Position numbers and translations under genes: made by a program
In this document: positions 17,467 to 26,077 of the stretch, in pieces
Layout: the number at the start of each line of letters is the position of its first letter
Position numbering within the stretch: position 1 is the stretch's first letter
Assembly (NCBI RefSeq): GCF_030250645.1
Contig: NZ_JASSVS010000004.1
Span: forward strand, 186,001-250,000
Source of the DNA: Marinobacter azerbaijanicus
GTDB lineage: Bacteria; Pseudomonadota; Gammaproteobacteria; Pseudomonadales; Oleiphilaceae
Length of the DNA: 64,000 nt
Direction of reading: 5' to 3'
Notes under the pieces: model-generated
What the model was told of the DNA's origin: nothing
The model's database searches: none
What the model saw: only the letters and a program-made list of their open reading frames with translations

Positions 17467-17492
17467 GCCGGCACTTTAAAGTGCCGGCTTTT
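17467..17492 (+). terminator. Intergenic terminator/attenuator hairpin between precursor and adenylase genes
   Basis: GCCGGCACTTT and AAAGTGCCGGC form a perfect 11-bp palindrome (17467-17488; effective stem 8 bp, TTTAAA loop), followed by TTTT. It sits 20 bases after the precursor stop and 19 bases before the adenylase ATG. It should end many transcripts after the precursor gene and so keep precursor mRNA in excess of enzyme mRNA, as described for the mccA-mccB junction of microcin C. Confidence 0.75.
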
Positions 17493-17507
17493 CAATCTGA
17501 CTATTGG

Positions 17508-18497
17508 ATGAGCTTTATGACCTCATTGATGAACACCTTAAGTCAAGGGAGTGAACGGGTAGAGGGTACAGTTGTCTACATTGAAGATAGGGCTGTAGGT
17601 CTTATTCGACCCTCTCTTGTTGAAGGAATCGATAGCGACAACTTTCATTATTTTGGCGGACCCTCCGGCATTTCAATAGTACACGACCCGGATAAAAAGG
17701 AATGCATAATAGAATCACTGATTGAGGCCGGCGGTATTATTTTTGGCGATCAATCTGAAATTGAACAAGTCCAAAGTCTATTTATTAACGACACAACCAG
17801 CAGGACTGCCTCCTACTTTTGCTGCATTGCAAGGAACTGTTCCGCTCTGATAAATGCATTCAGGAATATCAATAGCTCCAAAGTACTTATTCTTGGCTGT
17901 GGTGGAATTGGATCTATGACTGCCTTGCAGTTGGCCGGAGCCGGCATCGGAAGCCTTACAATGATAGATGATGATGTAGTGGAAAAAAGCAATCTCAACA
18001 GGCAGTACGTATGGACTAACAGTGACATCGGAAGAAACAAGGTGGACATTCTGGTTAAGGCTATCAATGATCGATTTCTGTCAACATGTGAAGGCATAAA
18101 TGAAAAAGTCAGCACTACCTTTTTTGAGGAACTAGATCAGAGTTACGACGCCATAGTTATCTCGGCTGACGAGCCTTTGGGCTTGGCCGAAGACCTGCTG
18201 TCGAGAGTGGGAGAGGCAGAATTACCCCTTATTGTATCGTGCGGCTACTTCCAAGATAGAGCAATTGTAAAGTTATGGGATGAAAAATCGGTTAAGAAAT
18301 GTCGAGCTGAAGGAAAATATGTCAACGGGAGGAGATATGAAAACTTCATTGGTCCAAGCTTCGGCCCAATGAACATGGAGATTGCTGCGATAGCCGCATC
18401 GGCAGTACTCCATGGAATTGCATTTTCTTCAGAGTCCCGGTTAACTGAAGAGAATAAGAGCAAAGAGTACTCCTGGAAACCTTGTTATTACGCTTAA
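17508..18497 (+). CDS. MccB-like ThiF/E1 adenylating enzyme (peptide-nucleotide synthase candidate)
   Basis: A 329-aa E1-type enzyme. The adenylation domain starts near residue 124: KVLILGCGGIGSMTA (ATP loop, 130-135), MIDDDVVEKSNLNRQYVW (acidic D154-156 and catalytic Arg165), GRNKVDIL (Lys178), then VISADEPLGL (219-224) and FGPMNMEIAAIAASAVL. From memory of the family, ILGCGGIG, the SAD-x-P stretch and the FxPxN motif match MccB better than MoeB or ThiF, and the segment before the fold (RTASYFCCIARN) parallels the R-x-x-R-N-F-x-x-Y linker of MccB. The first about 120 residues would be the leader-binding domain. The paired Cys-x-x-Cys zinc motifs of MoeB are absent. Several nearby ATGs are possible starts (17508, 17517, 17529). 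The gene is visibly AT-richer than its neighbours, suggesting transfer. Predicted reaction: activation of the precursor C-terminal Asn with a nucleotide. Confidence 0.75.
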   Translation: MSFMTSLMNTLSQGSERVEGTVVYIEDRAVGLIRPSLVEGIDSDNFHYFGGPSGISIVHDPDKKECIIESLIEAGGIIFGDQSEIEQVQSLFINDTTSRTASYFCCIARNCSALINAFRNINSSKVLILGCGGIGSMTALQLAGAGIGSLTMIDDDVVEKSNLNRQYVWTNSDIGRNKVDILVKAINDRFLSTCEGINEKVSTTFFEELDQSYDAIVISADEPLGLAEDLLSRVGEAELPLIVSCGYFQDRAIVKLWDEKSVKKCRAEGKYVNGRRYENFIGPSFGPMNMEIAAIAASAVLHGIAFSSESRLTEENKSKEYSWKPCYYA

Positions 18498-18514
18498 CCC
18501 GGCAGAGTGACTAT

Positions 18515-19282
18515 ATGGACATAGTGACAATCGGCGGTGGAGAAATCGCCGACTATGAAACCTACAGGATTGATGAGTTTATTAAGAGTCTGACAAAGAA
18601 GCACAGGCCCAATGCGCTTTTTATTCCGACAGCGAGCGGAGATGCACCGGGCTACTGTCAGAATTTTTCCAGGCTATATGGGGAACAGCTGGGCTGTGAA
18701 GTTGACTTTGTTCTTGCTGCCGCTGCTGATTTCGACATCAGAAGAGCGCAGAAGAGCATCGCCGACGCGGACTTGATATATGTCGGTGGCGGAAACACTC
18801 AGAAAATGCTCAGTCGCTGGCAGGAAACCGGAATTTCGGAGGCGCTGATCAACGCAGGGGAAAACGGGACAATCCTCTCCGGCATCAGCGCGGGAGCCAT
18901 CTGTTGGCATGCAGCCGGATTGAGTGACTCAGAGAAATTCAGTGGTGATACAAACTGGAAGCTCACTGTAGTGAAAGCAATGAATCTGCTTCCCGGAATG
19001 TTTTGCCCTCACCTGAATGCGGAACTCCGCCATGGTGCTCTTATCGATAGTGTTATTGAAACCCAGGTACCCGCTATTGCATGTGACAATGGTGCTGGGG
19101 TCCACTGGGACGGGGAGCGTGCGGTTGCTGTAACTTCACTGGCCGGCGCCTATGTCTACGTGTTTCACCCCTCGGGCCCGCACACAACTATCCACCGCTT
19201 TGCGGACATGGATCAGGTGCCACTTCACTTGCTGCACCATGACGGGCTGGCTCAGAGTGAGAGCACTGATGCCCAGAGGTAA
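18515..19282 (+). CDS. Peptidase S51 family protein (PepE/cyanophycinase type)
   Basis: A 255-aa class I glutamine-amidotransferase-like serine peptidase. The nucleophile elbow is GISAGAIC with Ser125; His166 in MFCPHLN is the expected catalytic His; YVGGGNTQKML (about 89-99) is the family's conserved Gly-rich turn. PepE cleaves dipeptides with N-terminal Asp; cyanophycinase cuts beta-Asp-Arg bonds. The gene begins 17 bases after the adenylase gene, so they share a transcript. In microcin C systems, MccF (family S66, a different fold) gives immunity by cutting the amide bond between the terminal Asp and the nucleotide. An S51 enzyme with Asp-directed activity could serve the same role here, or process the precursor. 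Family is firm; role is inference. Confidence 0.85.
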   Translation: MDIVTIGGGEIADYETYRIDEFIKSLTKKHRPNALFIPTASGDAPGYCQNFSRLYGEQLGCEVDFVLAAAADFDIRRAQKSIADADLIYVGGGNTQKMLSRWQETGISEALINAGENGTILSGISAGAICWHAAGLSDSEKFSGDTNWKLTVVKAMNLLPGMFCPHLNAELRHGALIDSVIETQVPAIACDNGAGVHWDGERAVAVTSLAGAYVYVFHPSGPHTTIHRFADMDQVPLHLLHHDGLAQSESTDAQR

Positions 19283-19288
19283 TCAACC

Positions 19289-19747
19289 ATGAAAATCGGT
19301 GAAATTTCGAAAGCCACCGGTATTCCGGTGGAGACCATCCGCTACTACGAAAAAATCGGCCTGGTGCCGGAACCGGAACGAGAGGCCAGCGGCTACCGAC
19401 ACTACCGGCAAAGCCACCTTGACCGGCTGCTCTTCATCAAACGCTGCCGCAACCTGGACATGGCCCAGGATGAAATCCGCGAGCTGATCCGCCTGGCTGA
19501 CCAGCCGGATGCAGACTGCAGTGAAGTGGACGCCCTGCTGGCGCGTCATCTCAGCCATGTGCGGGAGCGCCTGCGGGAGCTGGCAAACCTGGAAGATACC
19601 CTGGAGCAGCTCCAACAGGCCTGCTCAGAAGGCCGAACCGTCAGCGAGTGCGGCATTCTCGGGGGGCTCAGCTCGGAATTCGATGCCCCAGAACCGGAAG
19701 ACCGCCACAACCATGTTCCCGGCACCCATCGCCCGGGCCAATCCTGA
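19289..19747 (+). CDS. MerR-family Cd(II)/Pb(II)-responsive regulator (CadR/PbrR type)
   Basis: A 152-aa MerR regulator. The N-terminal winged helix MKIGEISKATGIPVETIRYYEKIGL is classic; a dimerisation helix spans about 80-115. Metal ligands of the CadR/PbrR branch are in place: Cys77 (ADCSEVD), Cys112 (QACSEG) and Cys121 (SECGIL), followed by a His-containing tail (HNHVPGTH) as in CadR. It starts 6 bases after the S51 peptidase gene, probably by chance of arrangement. No efflux gene is adjacent; the likely target is the CDF transporter at 26385, whose promoter has a fitting MerR-type dyad 6.6 kb away. Confidence 0.9.
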   Translation: MKIGEISKATGIPVETIRYYEKIGLVPEPEREASGYRHYRQSHLDRLLFIKRCRNLDMAQDEIRELIRLADQPDADCSEVDALLARHLSHVRERLRELANLEDTLEQLQQACSEGRTVSECGILGGLSSEFDAPEPEDRHNHVPGTHRPGQS

Positions 19748-19977
19748 GAGCCCGGAACATCTCATCGCCATTCAGGTAACAAACCCGGCTTTTTCTCTTC
19801 GCGGCACAATTTCAAAAAACTCTGGCAGCCATTCAAAAGCTACCCGTCTCCGGGAATGATATTCATACACCTACTGATAGCGGAGTTGGTCGCGATCTGT
19901 ACTGCAGGCGCAGATATAGTATCGCTGACTGCTCTGAACCGTCTTTCTCGTACGTTTAAACACTACCTGGAGCCATC

Positions 19978-22236
19978 ATGTATAAAAAGAAGATCGCACT
20001 CTCTGTAGCCCTTGCCTCCTCATTGTTACTTTCCAGTCCAACCACCCTGGCCCATGGCGGCTCGCCAGATTATCTCCCGATAGCGGAAGCGCTCACATCC
20101 TCGGGTGCCAGCTATGAGATCAGCAAGGATCAAAGTGAATTGCTGATTCGGTCCGGGGATGCGGAAATCAGAGTGCCGTTTGGAGAAAACCAGGCTTTTT
20201 ATAACGGGAAGCCCATAAAGCTCTCAGCCCCGGCAAAAATGCATGATGGAGAGGTGTTCGTCGAGCGGGCGTTTACTCACGAGGTGTTCAGGGATCAGGT
20301 CCAACAAAACATATCCACTGGCAATGCGAGCCACCCGCTCGATGCATTAACAGCAGAAGAAATCACCAAAGTTTCAAACGCCGTCAAGGCCTCCAAACAC
20401 TACAAGGAAAACATTCGCTTCACAGAAATACGACTGGCGGATCCAGCCAAAGAAAAAGTCTGGAAATGGTCTTACGGCGAATCCCAGGACTTCGAGCGCC
20501 TGGCCAACTTTACTGTGGTCGATGGCAGAAAGGTCATTGAGGGAACGGTTGATCTTGCTTCGGAGACCGTTCTGGGCTGGGAACATATCGAAGGCGCCCA
20601 CGGTATGGTGACTTTTGATGACTTCATCGCGGTGCAGGAGATCGTCGCGAATAGTGACGCGTACAAAGCTGCGCTCAAAAAGCGCGGCATTGACGATGTT
20701 AGTAAGGTCGTTGCAACTCCCCTCACGGTGGGGTATTTCGGCGGTGACGATGGCCTTGAGCATGAGTTAAAGCTGCTAAAAGTGGTTTCCTACCTCGACG
20801 TAGGCGACGGTAACTATTGGGCCCATCCGATCGAAAATCTCGTGGCCGTTGTGGACCTGGAGAAAAAGAGCATCTTGAAGATTGAGGACGACGGCGTCAT
20901 ACCCGTACCAATGACTCCTCGCCCTTATGATGGACGTGATCAGGATAAAATTGCCGATGTGAAACCTCTGATGGTCGTGCAACCGGAAGGAAAGAACGTT
21001 TCCATGTCCGGCAATACCATTAACTGGCAAAACTGGGATTTCCATCTCAAGCTGGACGCTCGCGTCGGGCCCGTCATTTCCACGCTGACCTACGATGATC
21101 AGGGTGACAAGCGCAAAGTCATGTACGAGGGTTCCCTCGGAGGCATGATCGTGCCCTATGGTGATCCGGATGTCGGCTGGTACTTCAAAGCCTATCTGGA
21201 CTCGGGCGATTACGGCATGGGCAACCTGACCTCCCCCCTCGAGCTTGGAAATGATGTACCCAATAACGCCACCCTGCTACCTGCAACCCTAGTAGACAAC
21301 AATGGTGATCCGTTCACCATCCCCAATGCCATCGCGGTATTCGAGCGCTACGCAGGACCGGAGTTCAAACACAATGAAATGCTCGGAAGCAGCCCCGGCA
21401 ATGAAAGTCGCGAACGCCGTGAACTGGTTGTGCGCTGGGTCAGCACTATTGGCAACTACGACTACATGTTCGACTGGATCTTCATGGCCAATGGCAACAT
21501 CAAGCTGAGCGTCGGAGCATCAGGCATTGAAGCCGTCAAAGCTGTGAAATCTCGTACCATTCATGACGACACCGCAGACGAAGATACCCGTTACGGCACC
21601 CTGATTGACCACAACATCGTGGGTACCACCCATCAACATATTTACAACTTCCGCCTGGATATGGATGTCGATGGCATGCAGAACAGCATGATGGAGATCG
21701 ACCCCGTGGTTGCGGAGAACACCGATGGTGGCCCACGCAAGAGTGTGATGATCACCAAGGAGCGACTCGTACCAACGGAACTCGACTCTGTACAGAAATT
21801 CGACCCATCAACCATCCGCCTGCTGACCAACCCCAACAAGGAGAACCGTATGGGTTACCCGGTTGGTTATCAGGTCATCCCGTTTGCGGGCGGAACCCAC
21901 CCGATTGCCAAAGGGGCTCTGTTCAGCGAGGACGAGTGGCTGTACAAGCGCGTTCACTTCATGGACAAGCAGATCTGGGTAACCCAGTACAAGGCGGACG
22001 AACGTTTTCCGGAAGGAAAATATCCGAACCGGGCAAAAACCGACACGGGGTTGAAAGTCTTCGTCGAGGATGACGAGTCCATTGAAAACGTCGACACCGT
22101 GTTGTGGATGACAACAGGCGCAACGCACGTCGCCCGTGCAGAGGAGTGGCCGATGATGCCAACCGAGTATGTCCACTCAATGCTCAAGCCGTGGAACTTC
22201 TTCGATCAGACACCCACGCTGAATCTGCCCGAATAG
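19978..22236 (+). CDS. tynA: Copper-containing primary amine oxidase (TynA type)
   Basis: A 752-aa periplasmic amine oxidase that converts primary amines (such as tyramine or phenylethylamine) to aldehydes with release of ammonia and H2O2. The signal peptide ends near THLAHG-like TTLAHG at residue 25. The TPQ cofactor forms from Tyr494 in GNYDYMFDW; Asp408 in YLDSGDYGMG is the catalytic base; copper ligands are His552 and His554 (THQHIY) and His717 (THVARAEEWPMMP). The N-terminal D1 domain (about 45-115, EIRVPFGENQAFYNGKPI) typical of enteric TynA is present. The downstream porin, aldehyde dehydrogenase and FeaR-like regulator form an amine-catabolic unit equivalent to tynA-feaB-feaR. Start ATG follows CTGGAG. 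Confidence 0.95.
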   Translation: MYKKKIALSVALASSLLLSSPTTLAHGGSPDYLPIAEALTSSGASYEISKDQSELLIRSGDAEIRVPFGENQAFYNGKPIKLSAPAKMHDGEVFVERAFTHEVFRDQVQQNISTGNASHPLDALTAEEITKVSNAVKASKHYKENIRFTEIRLADPAKEKVWKWSYGESQDFERLANFTVVDGRKVIEGTVDLASETVLGWEHIEGAHGMVTFDDFIAVQEIVANSDAYKAALKKRGIDDVSKVVATPLTVGYFGGDDGLEHELKLLKVVSYLDVGDGNYWAHPIENLVAVVDLEKKSILKIEDDGVIPVPMTPRPYDGRDQDKIADVKPLMVVQPEGKNVSMSGNTINWQNWDFHLKLDARVGPVISTLTYDDQGDKRKVMYEGSLGGMIVPYGDPDVGWYFKAYLDSGDYGMGNLTSPLELGNDVPNNATLLPATLVDNNGDPFTIPNAIAVFERYAGPEFKHNEMLGSSPGNESRERRELVVRWVSTIGNYDYMFDWIFMANGNIKLSVGASGIEAVKAVKSRTIHDDTADEDTRYGTLIDHNIVGTTHQHIYNFRLDMDVDGMQNSMMEIDPVVAENTDGGPRKSVMITKERLVPTELDSVQKFDPSTIRLLTNPNKENRMGYPVGYQVIPFAGGTHPIAKGALFSEDEWLYKRVHFMDKQIWVTQYKADERFPEGKYPNRAKTDTGLKVFVEDDESIENVDTVLWMTTGATHVARAEEWPMMPTEYVHSMLKPWNFFDQTPTLNLPE

Positions 22237-22325
22237 GAGCAACCGGGAAACTGATCGACACAGGACAAGCACGTTCCGGGCAGGGAAGCTTGACCACAAA
22301 TTCAGATGCACGGGAATCAGAAGCA

Positions 22326-23669
22326 ATGAACAAGAATCGCATTACACAAAGCCTGGTTTATCTCACTCTGGTCGGGCTGTCGGCACCGGCCTCCGCCTAT
22401 AATTTCTACAAACAGGATGGAACCGAGCTGAACCTCGACATCGAGGCAATGCTGGGCGTTTTCTCCAGCCAGGAAGCTTACAATCTTGGCGCCAAGTCCG
22501 AGGCTGGTGAAACAACCTGGCAGGAAGGCTTCATTAAGTACGGGCTATCCGGAAGTCATATCATCGGCGCAAACAGCAGTGTATACGGAGCGCTGAACCT
22601 GGTCTCTTCCGGGACTTGGGGCGATGGGGACGCAGGCGGATTTTCTTCAGGCAATGAACGCAGAACCGCACTGGAAGACGCCTACGTAGGCTGGCGCTCC
22701 GGTGATCTGATTCCGGCGCTTGGACAGGATGGTCTCGACGTTTCCGTGGGGCGACAAGCATTCACCATCGGTGATGGTTTCCTCATCAATGGCGACTCGC
22801 TGAACTTTGGCGATGCCCTGAATCCCCTGCTGGGGTCCGACCTGGATCGGGGCGGCGCATACTGGCTTGCCGCACGCAAAGCCTTTGATCAGACGGCCAT
22901 TGCGCGTATTGGTGGAGCCGACGGACTGCGCGCCGACCTGTTCTGGCTTGACTCCGACAATAAAGCCCAGGCGCAGATGGAACTGGCAGGCGCCAACGCA
23001 GAGTATGTGACCCCCAAAGGCACCTTTGGTTTGGCGTATATTGAAGGGCTGGACGTTGACGACAACGTCGCGCCATTGCTGGGTTACAGCTCACGGGACG
23101 GCCAGCAAACCGTAAGCCTGCGATACCAGGGCAATGCCGGTATCGAGAATCTGTTCCTGTCCGGCGAGTTTGTCACTCAGGAGCCGGGGGACAGTTCCTT
23201 CAACGATGCCAAAGCCTGGTACGCAGAAGCAGGATGGACCTTCAGTGATGTCACCTGGTCACCCAGCGTCAACTATCGCTACTCAAGCTTTGAAGAAAAC
23301 TTCGACCCGCTCTTTTTTGGCTTTAACCGTGGCTATGGCACCTGGTTCCAGGGCGAAGTCGCCGCCAATTATGCAGGGCCGTTCAACTCTGACGCGGACG
23401 TGCATCATGTGGGCGTAAAGGCCACTCCGTCAGAAACACTCAGTGTGGGCGCCCTCTTCTTCAACTTCCGTGACACTGCGGCCGGCAGCGGCAACCTGAA
23501 CGCACAGGAGATTGATTTCTATGCCGAATGGGTGGCAGCCCCACACCTGATCATCAGTCCGCTGTTAGGCGTCTATACGCCAGATAACAGCGCTGCCGAG
23601 GGTGGCAGCCAGATCGGTAATGATGACACCAATGTCTATGGTCAGATCATCGCCATAGTTCCGTTCTGA
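22326..23669 (+). CDS. Outer-membrane porin of the amine-utilisation unit
   Basis: A 447-aa barrel protein starting MNKNRITQSLVYLTLVGLSAPASA, a signal peptide cleaved before YNFYKQDG. The mature part has alternating strands (TELNLDIEAMLGVFSS, YVGWRSGDLIPALGQDGLDVSVGRQAFTIGDGFLI split by loops) and ends in the aromatic IIAIVPF, as required for outer-membrane insertion. SVGRQAFTIGDG recalls the alginate-export/OprD-like porins, which assign strand pairs with a GRQ motif. An open frame upstream overlaps the amine oxidase, but the signal peptide fixes this start. It lies between the oxidase and dehydrogenase genes, so it probably admits the amine substrate to the periplasm. Substrate specificity is unproven. 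Confidence 0.82.
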   Translation: MNKNRITQSLVYLTLVGLSAPASAYNFYKQDGTELNLDIEAMLGVFSSQEAYNLGAKSEAGETTWQEGFIKYGLSGSHIIGANSSVYGALNLVSSGTWGDGDAGGFSSGNERRTALEDAYVGWRSGDLIPALGQDGLDVSVGRQAFTIGDGFLINGDSLNFGDALNPLLGSDLDRGGAYWLAARKAFDQTAIARIGGADGLRADLFWLDSDNKAQAQMELAGANAEYVTPKGTFGLAYIEGLDVDDNVAPLLGYSSRDGQQTVSLRYQGNAGIENLFLSGEFVTQEPGDSSFNDAKAWYAEAGWTFSDVTWSPSVNYRYSSFEENFDPLFFGFNRGYGTWFQGEVAANYAGPFNSDADVHHVGVKATPSETLSVGALFFNFRDTAAGSGNLNAQEIDFYAEWVAAPHLIISPLLGVYTPDNSAAEGGSQIGNDDTNVYGQIIAIVPF

Positions 23670-23704
23670 CCAGGTAAAACATTCAGCTTCAAGAGAGCAC
23701 AAAC

Positions 23705-25114
23705 ATGCAGACTTACAGTAATTCGGTGAACGGCCAGGCTGTCGAAGCAGCCGATCACCAGGAAATCCTCAATCCCGCCACAGGGGATTCCATCGGGCTG
23801 GCCCCGATAAGCACTGAGTCCGACGTAGGTTTCGCTGTAAACACCGCCCGTAAGGCACAGCTCAACTGGGCCAGGGTCAGCGACCAGGAGAAGCGGGACA
23901 CGATCGTCCGCGTCACCCGGGTGCTTGAAGAAAACTCGGAGTACCTGGCCGAACTCATCACCCGCGAGCAGGGCAAGCCCCTATCCGGCCCCGGCTCCCG
24001 GTTCGAGATGCAGGCCTGCGTGGGCTGGACACAGGTGCCAGCAGCGCTGGAATTACCACCGGAGATCGTATACGAGGACGAGGAGCGCAAGGACGTCCTG
24101 CACCGCGTTCCCCTCGGTGTGGTGGCTGCGATTGCGCCCTGGAACTGGCCCCTGATGATTGCCATCTGGCAGATCATTCCCTCCATCCGCATGGGCAACA
24201 CGGTAGTGATCAAACCATCCGAATACACCCCGATCGCAACCCTGGAAATGGTACGGCTGATCAATCAGGTATTGCCGCCTGGGGTTCTCAATACCGTCTC
24301 CGGAGATGGCCGTATCGGTGCGGCTCTGACCAGCCATCCAGATATCGACAAAATCATGTTCACCGGCAGCGAAGCCACCGGTAGGCGTATCATCGAGGCT
24401 TCCACCAGGAGCCTTGCACCTATTACCCTTGAGCTCGGAGGCAACGATGCGGCCATCGTTCTTCCCGGTACCGATGCCGACGCAATAGCCGAAGGGCTGT
24501 TCTGGGGAGCATTCCTGAACATGGGCCAGACTTGCGCCTGCATCAAGCGTTTGTATGTGCATGATAGCGACTATGAGGCCGTGGTTAATGCTCTCAGCAA
24601 CCTTGCCCAGCAGATGCCCATCGGCGATGGCATGGACGAAAAGAACCTGATCGGTCCACTACAAAACGAAATGCAGTACAACAAGGTGAAGGACCTGGTT
24701 GCTGATGCCCGCGCTAATGGCTGCGAAGTTATGGAATTCGGAACGATTCCCGACACCGGCTACTTCCTCCCGCTCACGCTGGTAGGGAACATTCGCGACG
24801 GCCAGAGACTGGTGGATGAGGAACAGTTTGGCCCTGCCCTGCCTGTTATCCGTTACCAGAGCCTGGACGAAGCCGTGGCTTCAGCCAACCGGCTGGACGC
24901 CGGCCTTGGTGCTTCTGTGTGGGCAGATGATCTCGAACAGGCACAACAGGTGGCCGTTCGCCTGGAAGCAGGCACAGTCTGGATCAACCAGCATGGAGCC
25001 ATACACCCCATGGTGCCCTTCGGTGGCAACAAGGCCTCGGGCTACGGCGTAGAGTTCGGCCTGGAAGGCCTGAAAGCCGTTACCCAACCCAGGGTTATCA
25101 GCATCAAGAAGTGA
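23705..25114 (+). CDS. NAD(P)+-dependent aldehyde dehydrogenase
   Basis: A 469-aa ALDH. Key segments: PWNWPLMIAIWQIIPSIRMGNTVVIKPSEYTP (cofactor-binding Asn and Lys), FTGSEATGRRI (Gly-rich loop), PITLELGGNDAAIVLP with the general-base Glu, and NMGQTCACIKRLYVH with the catalytic Cys near residue 279. Located after the amine oxidase and porin, it should oxidise the aldehyde product to an acid, the FeaB step in phenylethylamine degradation. The aldehyde itself is made in the periplasm while this enzyme lacks a signal peptide, so the aldehyde must cross the inner membrane. A GAGAGCACAAAC leader precedes the ATG. I leave the gene symbol open because specificity is not visible. Confidence 0.9.
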   Translation: MQTYSNSVNGQAVEAADHQEILNPATGDSIGLAPISTESDVGFAVNTARKAQLNWARVSDQEKRDTIVRVTRVLEENSEYLAELITREQGKPLSGPGSRFEMQACVGWTQVPAALELPPEIVYEDEERKDVLHRVPLGVVAAIAPWNWPLMIAIWQIIPSIRMGNTVVIKPSEYTPIATLEMVRLINQVLPPGVLNTVSGDGRIGAALTSHPDIDKIMFTGSEATGRRIIEASTRSLAPITLELGGNDAAIVLPGTDADAIAEGLFWGAFLNMGQTCACIKRLYVHDSDYEAVVNALSNLAQQMPIGDGMDEKNLIGPLQNEMQYNKVKDLVADARANGCEVMEFGTIPDTGYFLPLTLVGNIRDGQRLVDEEQFGPALPVIRYQSLDEAVASANRLDAGLGASVWADDLEQAQQVAVRLEAGTVWINQHGAIHPMVPFGGNKASGYGVEFGLEGLKAVTQPRVISIKK

Positions 25115-25124
25115 TGTTCAGCTC

Positions 25125-25160
25125 TGGAGTCTGTCAGATATAAAGGTCTGGCAGACTCCA
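25125..25160. terminator. Bidirectional hairpin between the aldehyde dehydrogenase and feaR-like genes
   Basis: TGGAGTCTGTCAGA and TCTGGCAGACTCCA form a 14-bp stem (one G-U pair) with an 8-base loop, between convergent genes and followed by TTTC on the plus strand. It fits a shared terminator. Confidence 0.7.
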
Positions 25161-25162
25161 TT

Positions 25163-26077
25163 TCAGGTCGCACAGCTTTTACAATAACCGGAAGGGGTTA
25201 CACCAAAGTACTGTTTGAAGGCCGTCGAGAACGCGCTTGGACTGGCAAAGCCAAACCTGTATCCAACTTCGGTCAGATTCAGCTTACCCTTTGATGTTTT
25301 CATATAATCGGCACACATCTCCATACGCTGGGTTTTGATGTATCCGGAGACTGTAAGGGATCGAACGGCAAAGGCTCGATATAGACTACGCACTGATGCG
25401 CCTGTCGTAGTCGCCACCATTCGTGCACTCAAATCAGGTTCGCCAATATTGTTCTGAATAAACGAGACAGCTTGCAGGAAAACCCGCTCGTTGGGGTTGC
25501 TGTCCGCCAGACTTTTAATCACAGAAGGTTTGATTAGCATAATCAGCGAGTCAACGATAGCCGAGCCTTCCTCCTCGTCCAGGCTGTCATAATGCGCTGC
25601 CTCTGCAATCAATCGGTTGGCCACACTGGCAATATGACTGTGAGACGGAATCCGAACGCCGAGCTCAATACCTGACAGATTCAGGATACGCTCAATTACA
25701 CTACGGGGCAGAATCAAGGAAATTTGCTGGGATTCATGATCGTAGGTAAAACTGAAGGGTAGTGCCGAATCCACCAGAACTATATCCCCGGTCTTGAGGA
25801 TAGAACGGTTCCCCGCCTGCTCAACACGTGATGTCCCATGAAGCTGGAAAACGCAAAAGAACTCTGGCGTCCCACAGCGACGTATCTCGCTTCGACCCCG
25901 AACAAGCTGAGCTCCACGAATCGACACCCGCGACATATCTATGGCGCCGCCGCCCATCTTGTGAATATCACCAGAAAATGTTCCTTCGAGGGGCTCTGCC
26001 GAAAACGGACCGCAAATCTGGTTAACATCACTGATCCAACGGTCAAATTCCTCCGCTGCGAAAGAGCTTCGAACCAT
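25163..26077 (-). CDS. feaR: AraC-family regulator, FeaR-like
   Basis: A 304-aa regulator with an N-terminal AraC-binding-like (cupin) domain (about 1-190; FAAEEFDRWISDVNQICGPFSAEPLEG is typical of the FeaR/XylS-like binding domain) and a C-terminal double helix-turn-helix (about 200-300) ending LNLTEVGYRFGFASPSAFSTAFKQYFGVTPSGYCKS. In E. coli, FeaR activates tynA and feaB in response to aromatic amines or their aldehydes. Here it lies convergent with the amine oxidase-porin-ALDH genes and is the obvious candidate activator. The symbol is given by role and context; relatives controlling ethanolamine or other amines cannot be ruled out. Confidence 0.75.
   Translation of the reverse strand: MVRSSFAAEEFDRWISDVNQICGPFSAEPLEGTFSGDIHKMGGGAIDMSRVSIRGAQLVRGRSEIRRCGTPEFFCVFQLHGTSRVEQAGNRSILKTGDIVLVDSALPFSFTYDHESQQISLILPRSVIERILNLSGIELGVRIPSHSHIASVANRLIAEAAHYDSLDEEEGSAIVDSLIMLIKPSVIKSLADSNPNERVFLQAVSFIQNNIGEPDLSARMVATTTGASVRSLYRAFAVRSLTVSGYIKTQRMEMCADYMKTSKGKLNLTEVGYRFGFASPSAFSTAFKQYFGVTPSGYCKSCAT

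Noticed and set aside
17508..18497. Adenylating enzyme as a molybdopterin or thiamine sulfur-carrier activator (MoeB/ThiF)
   Set aside because: No sulfur-carrier gene (moaD/thiS) is nearby, the MoeB zinc Cys pairs are missing, and the neighbour peptide plus motif set fit MccB better. It remains the main alternative.
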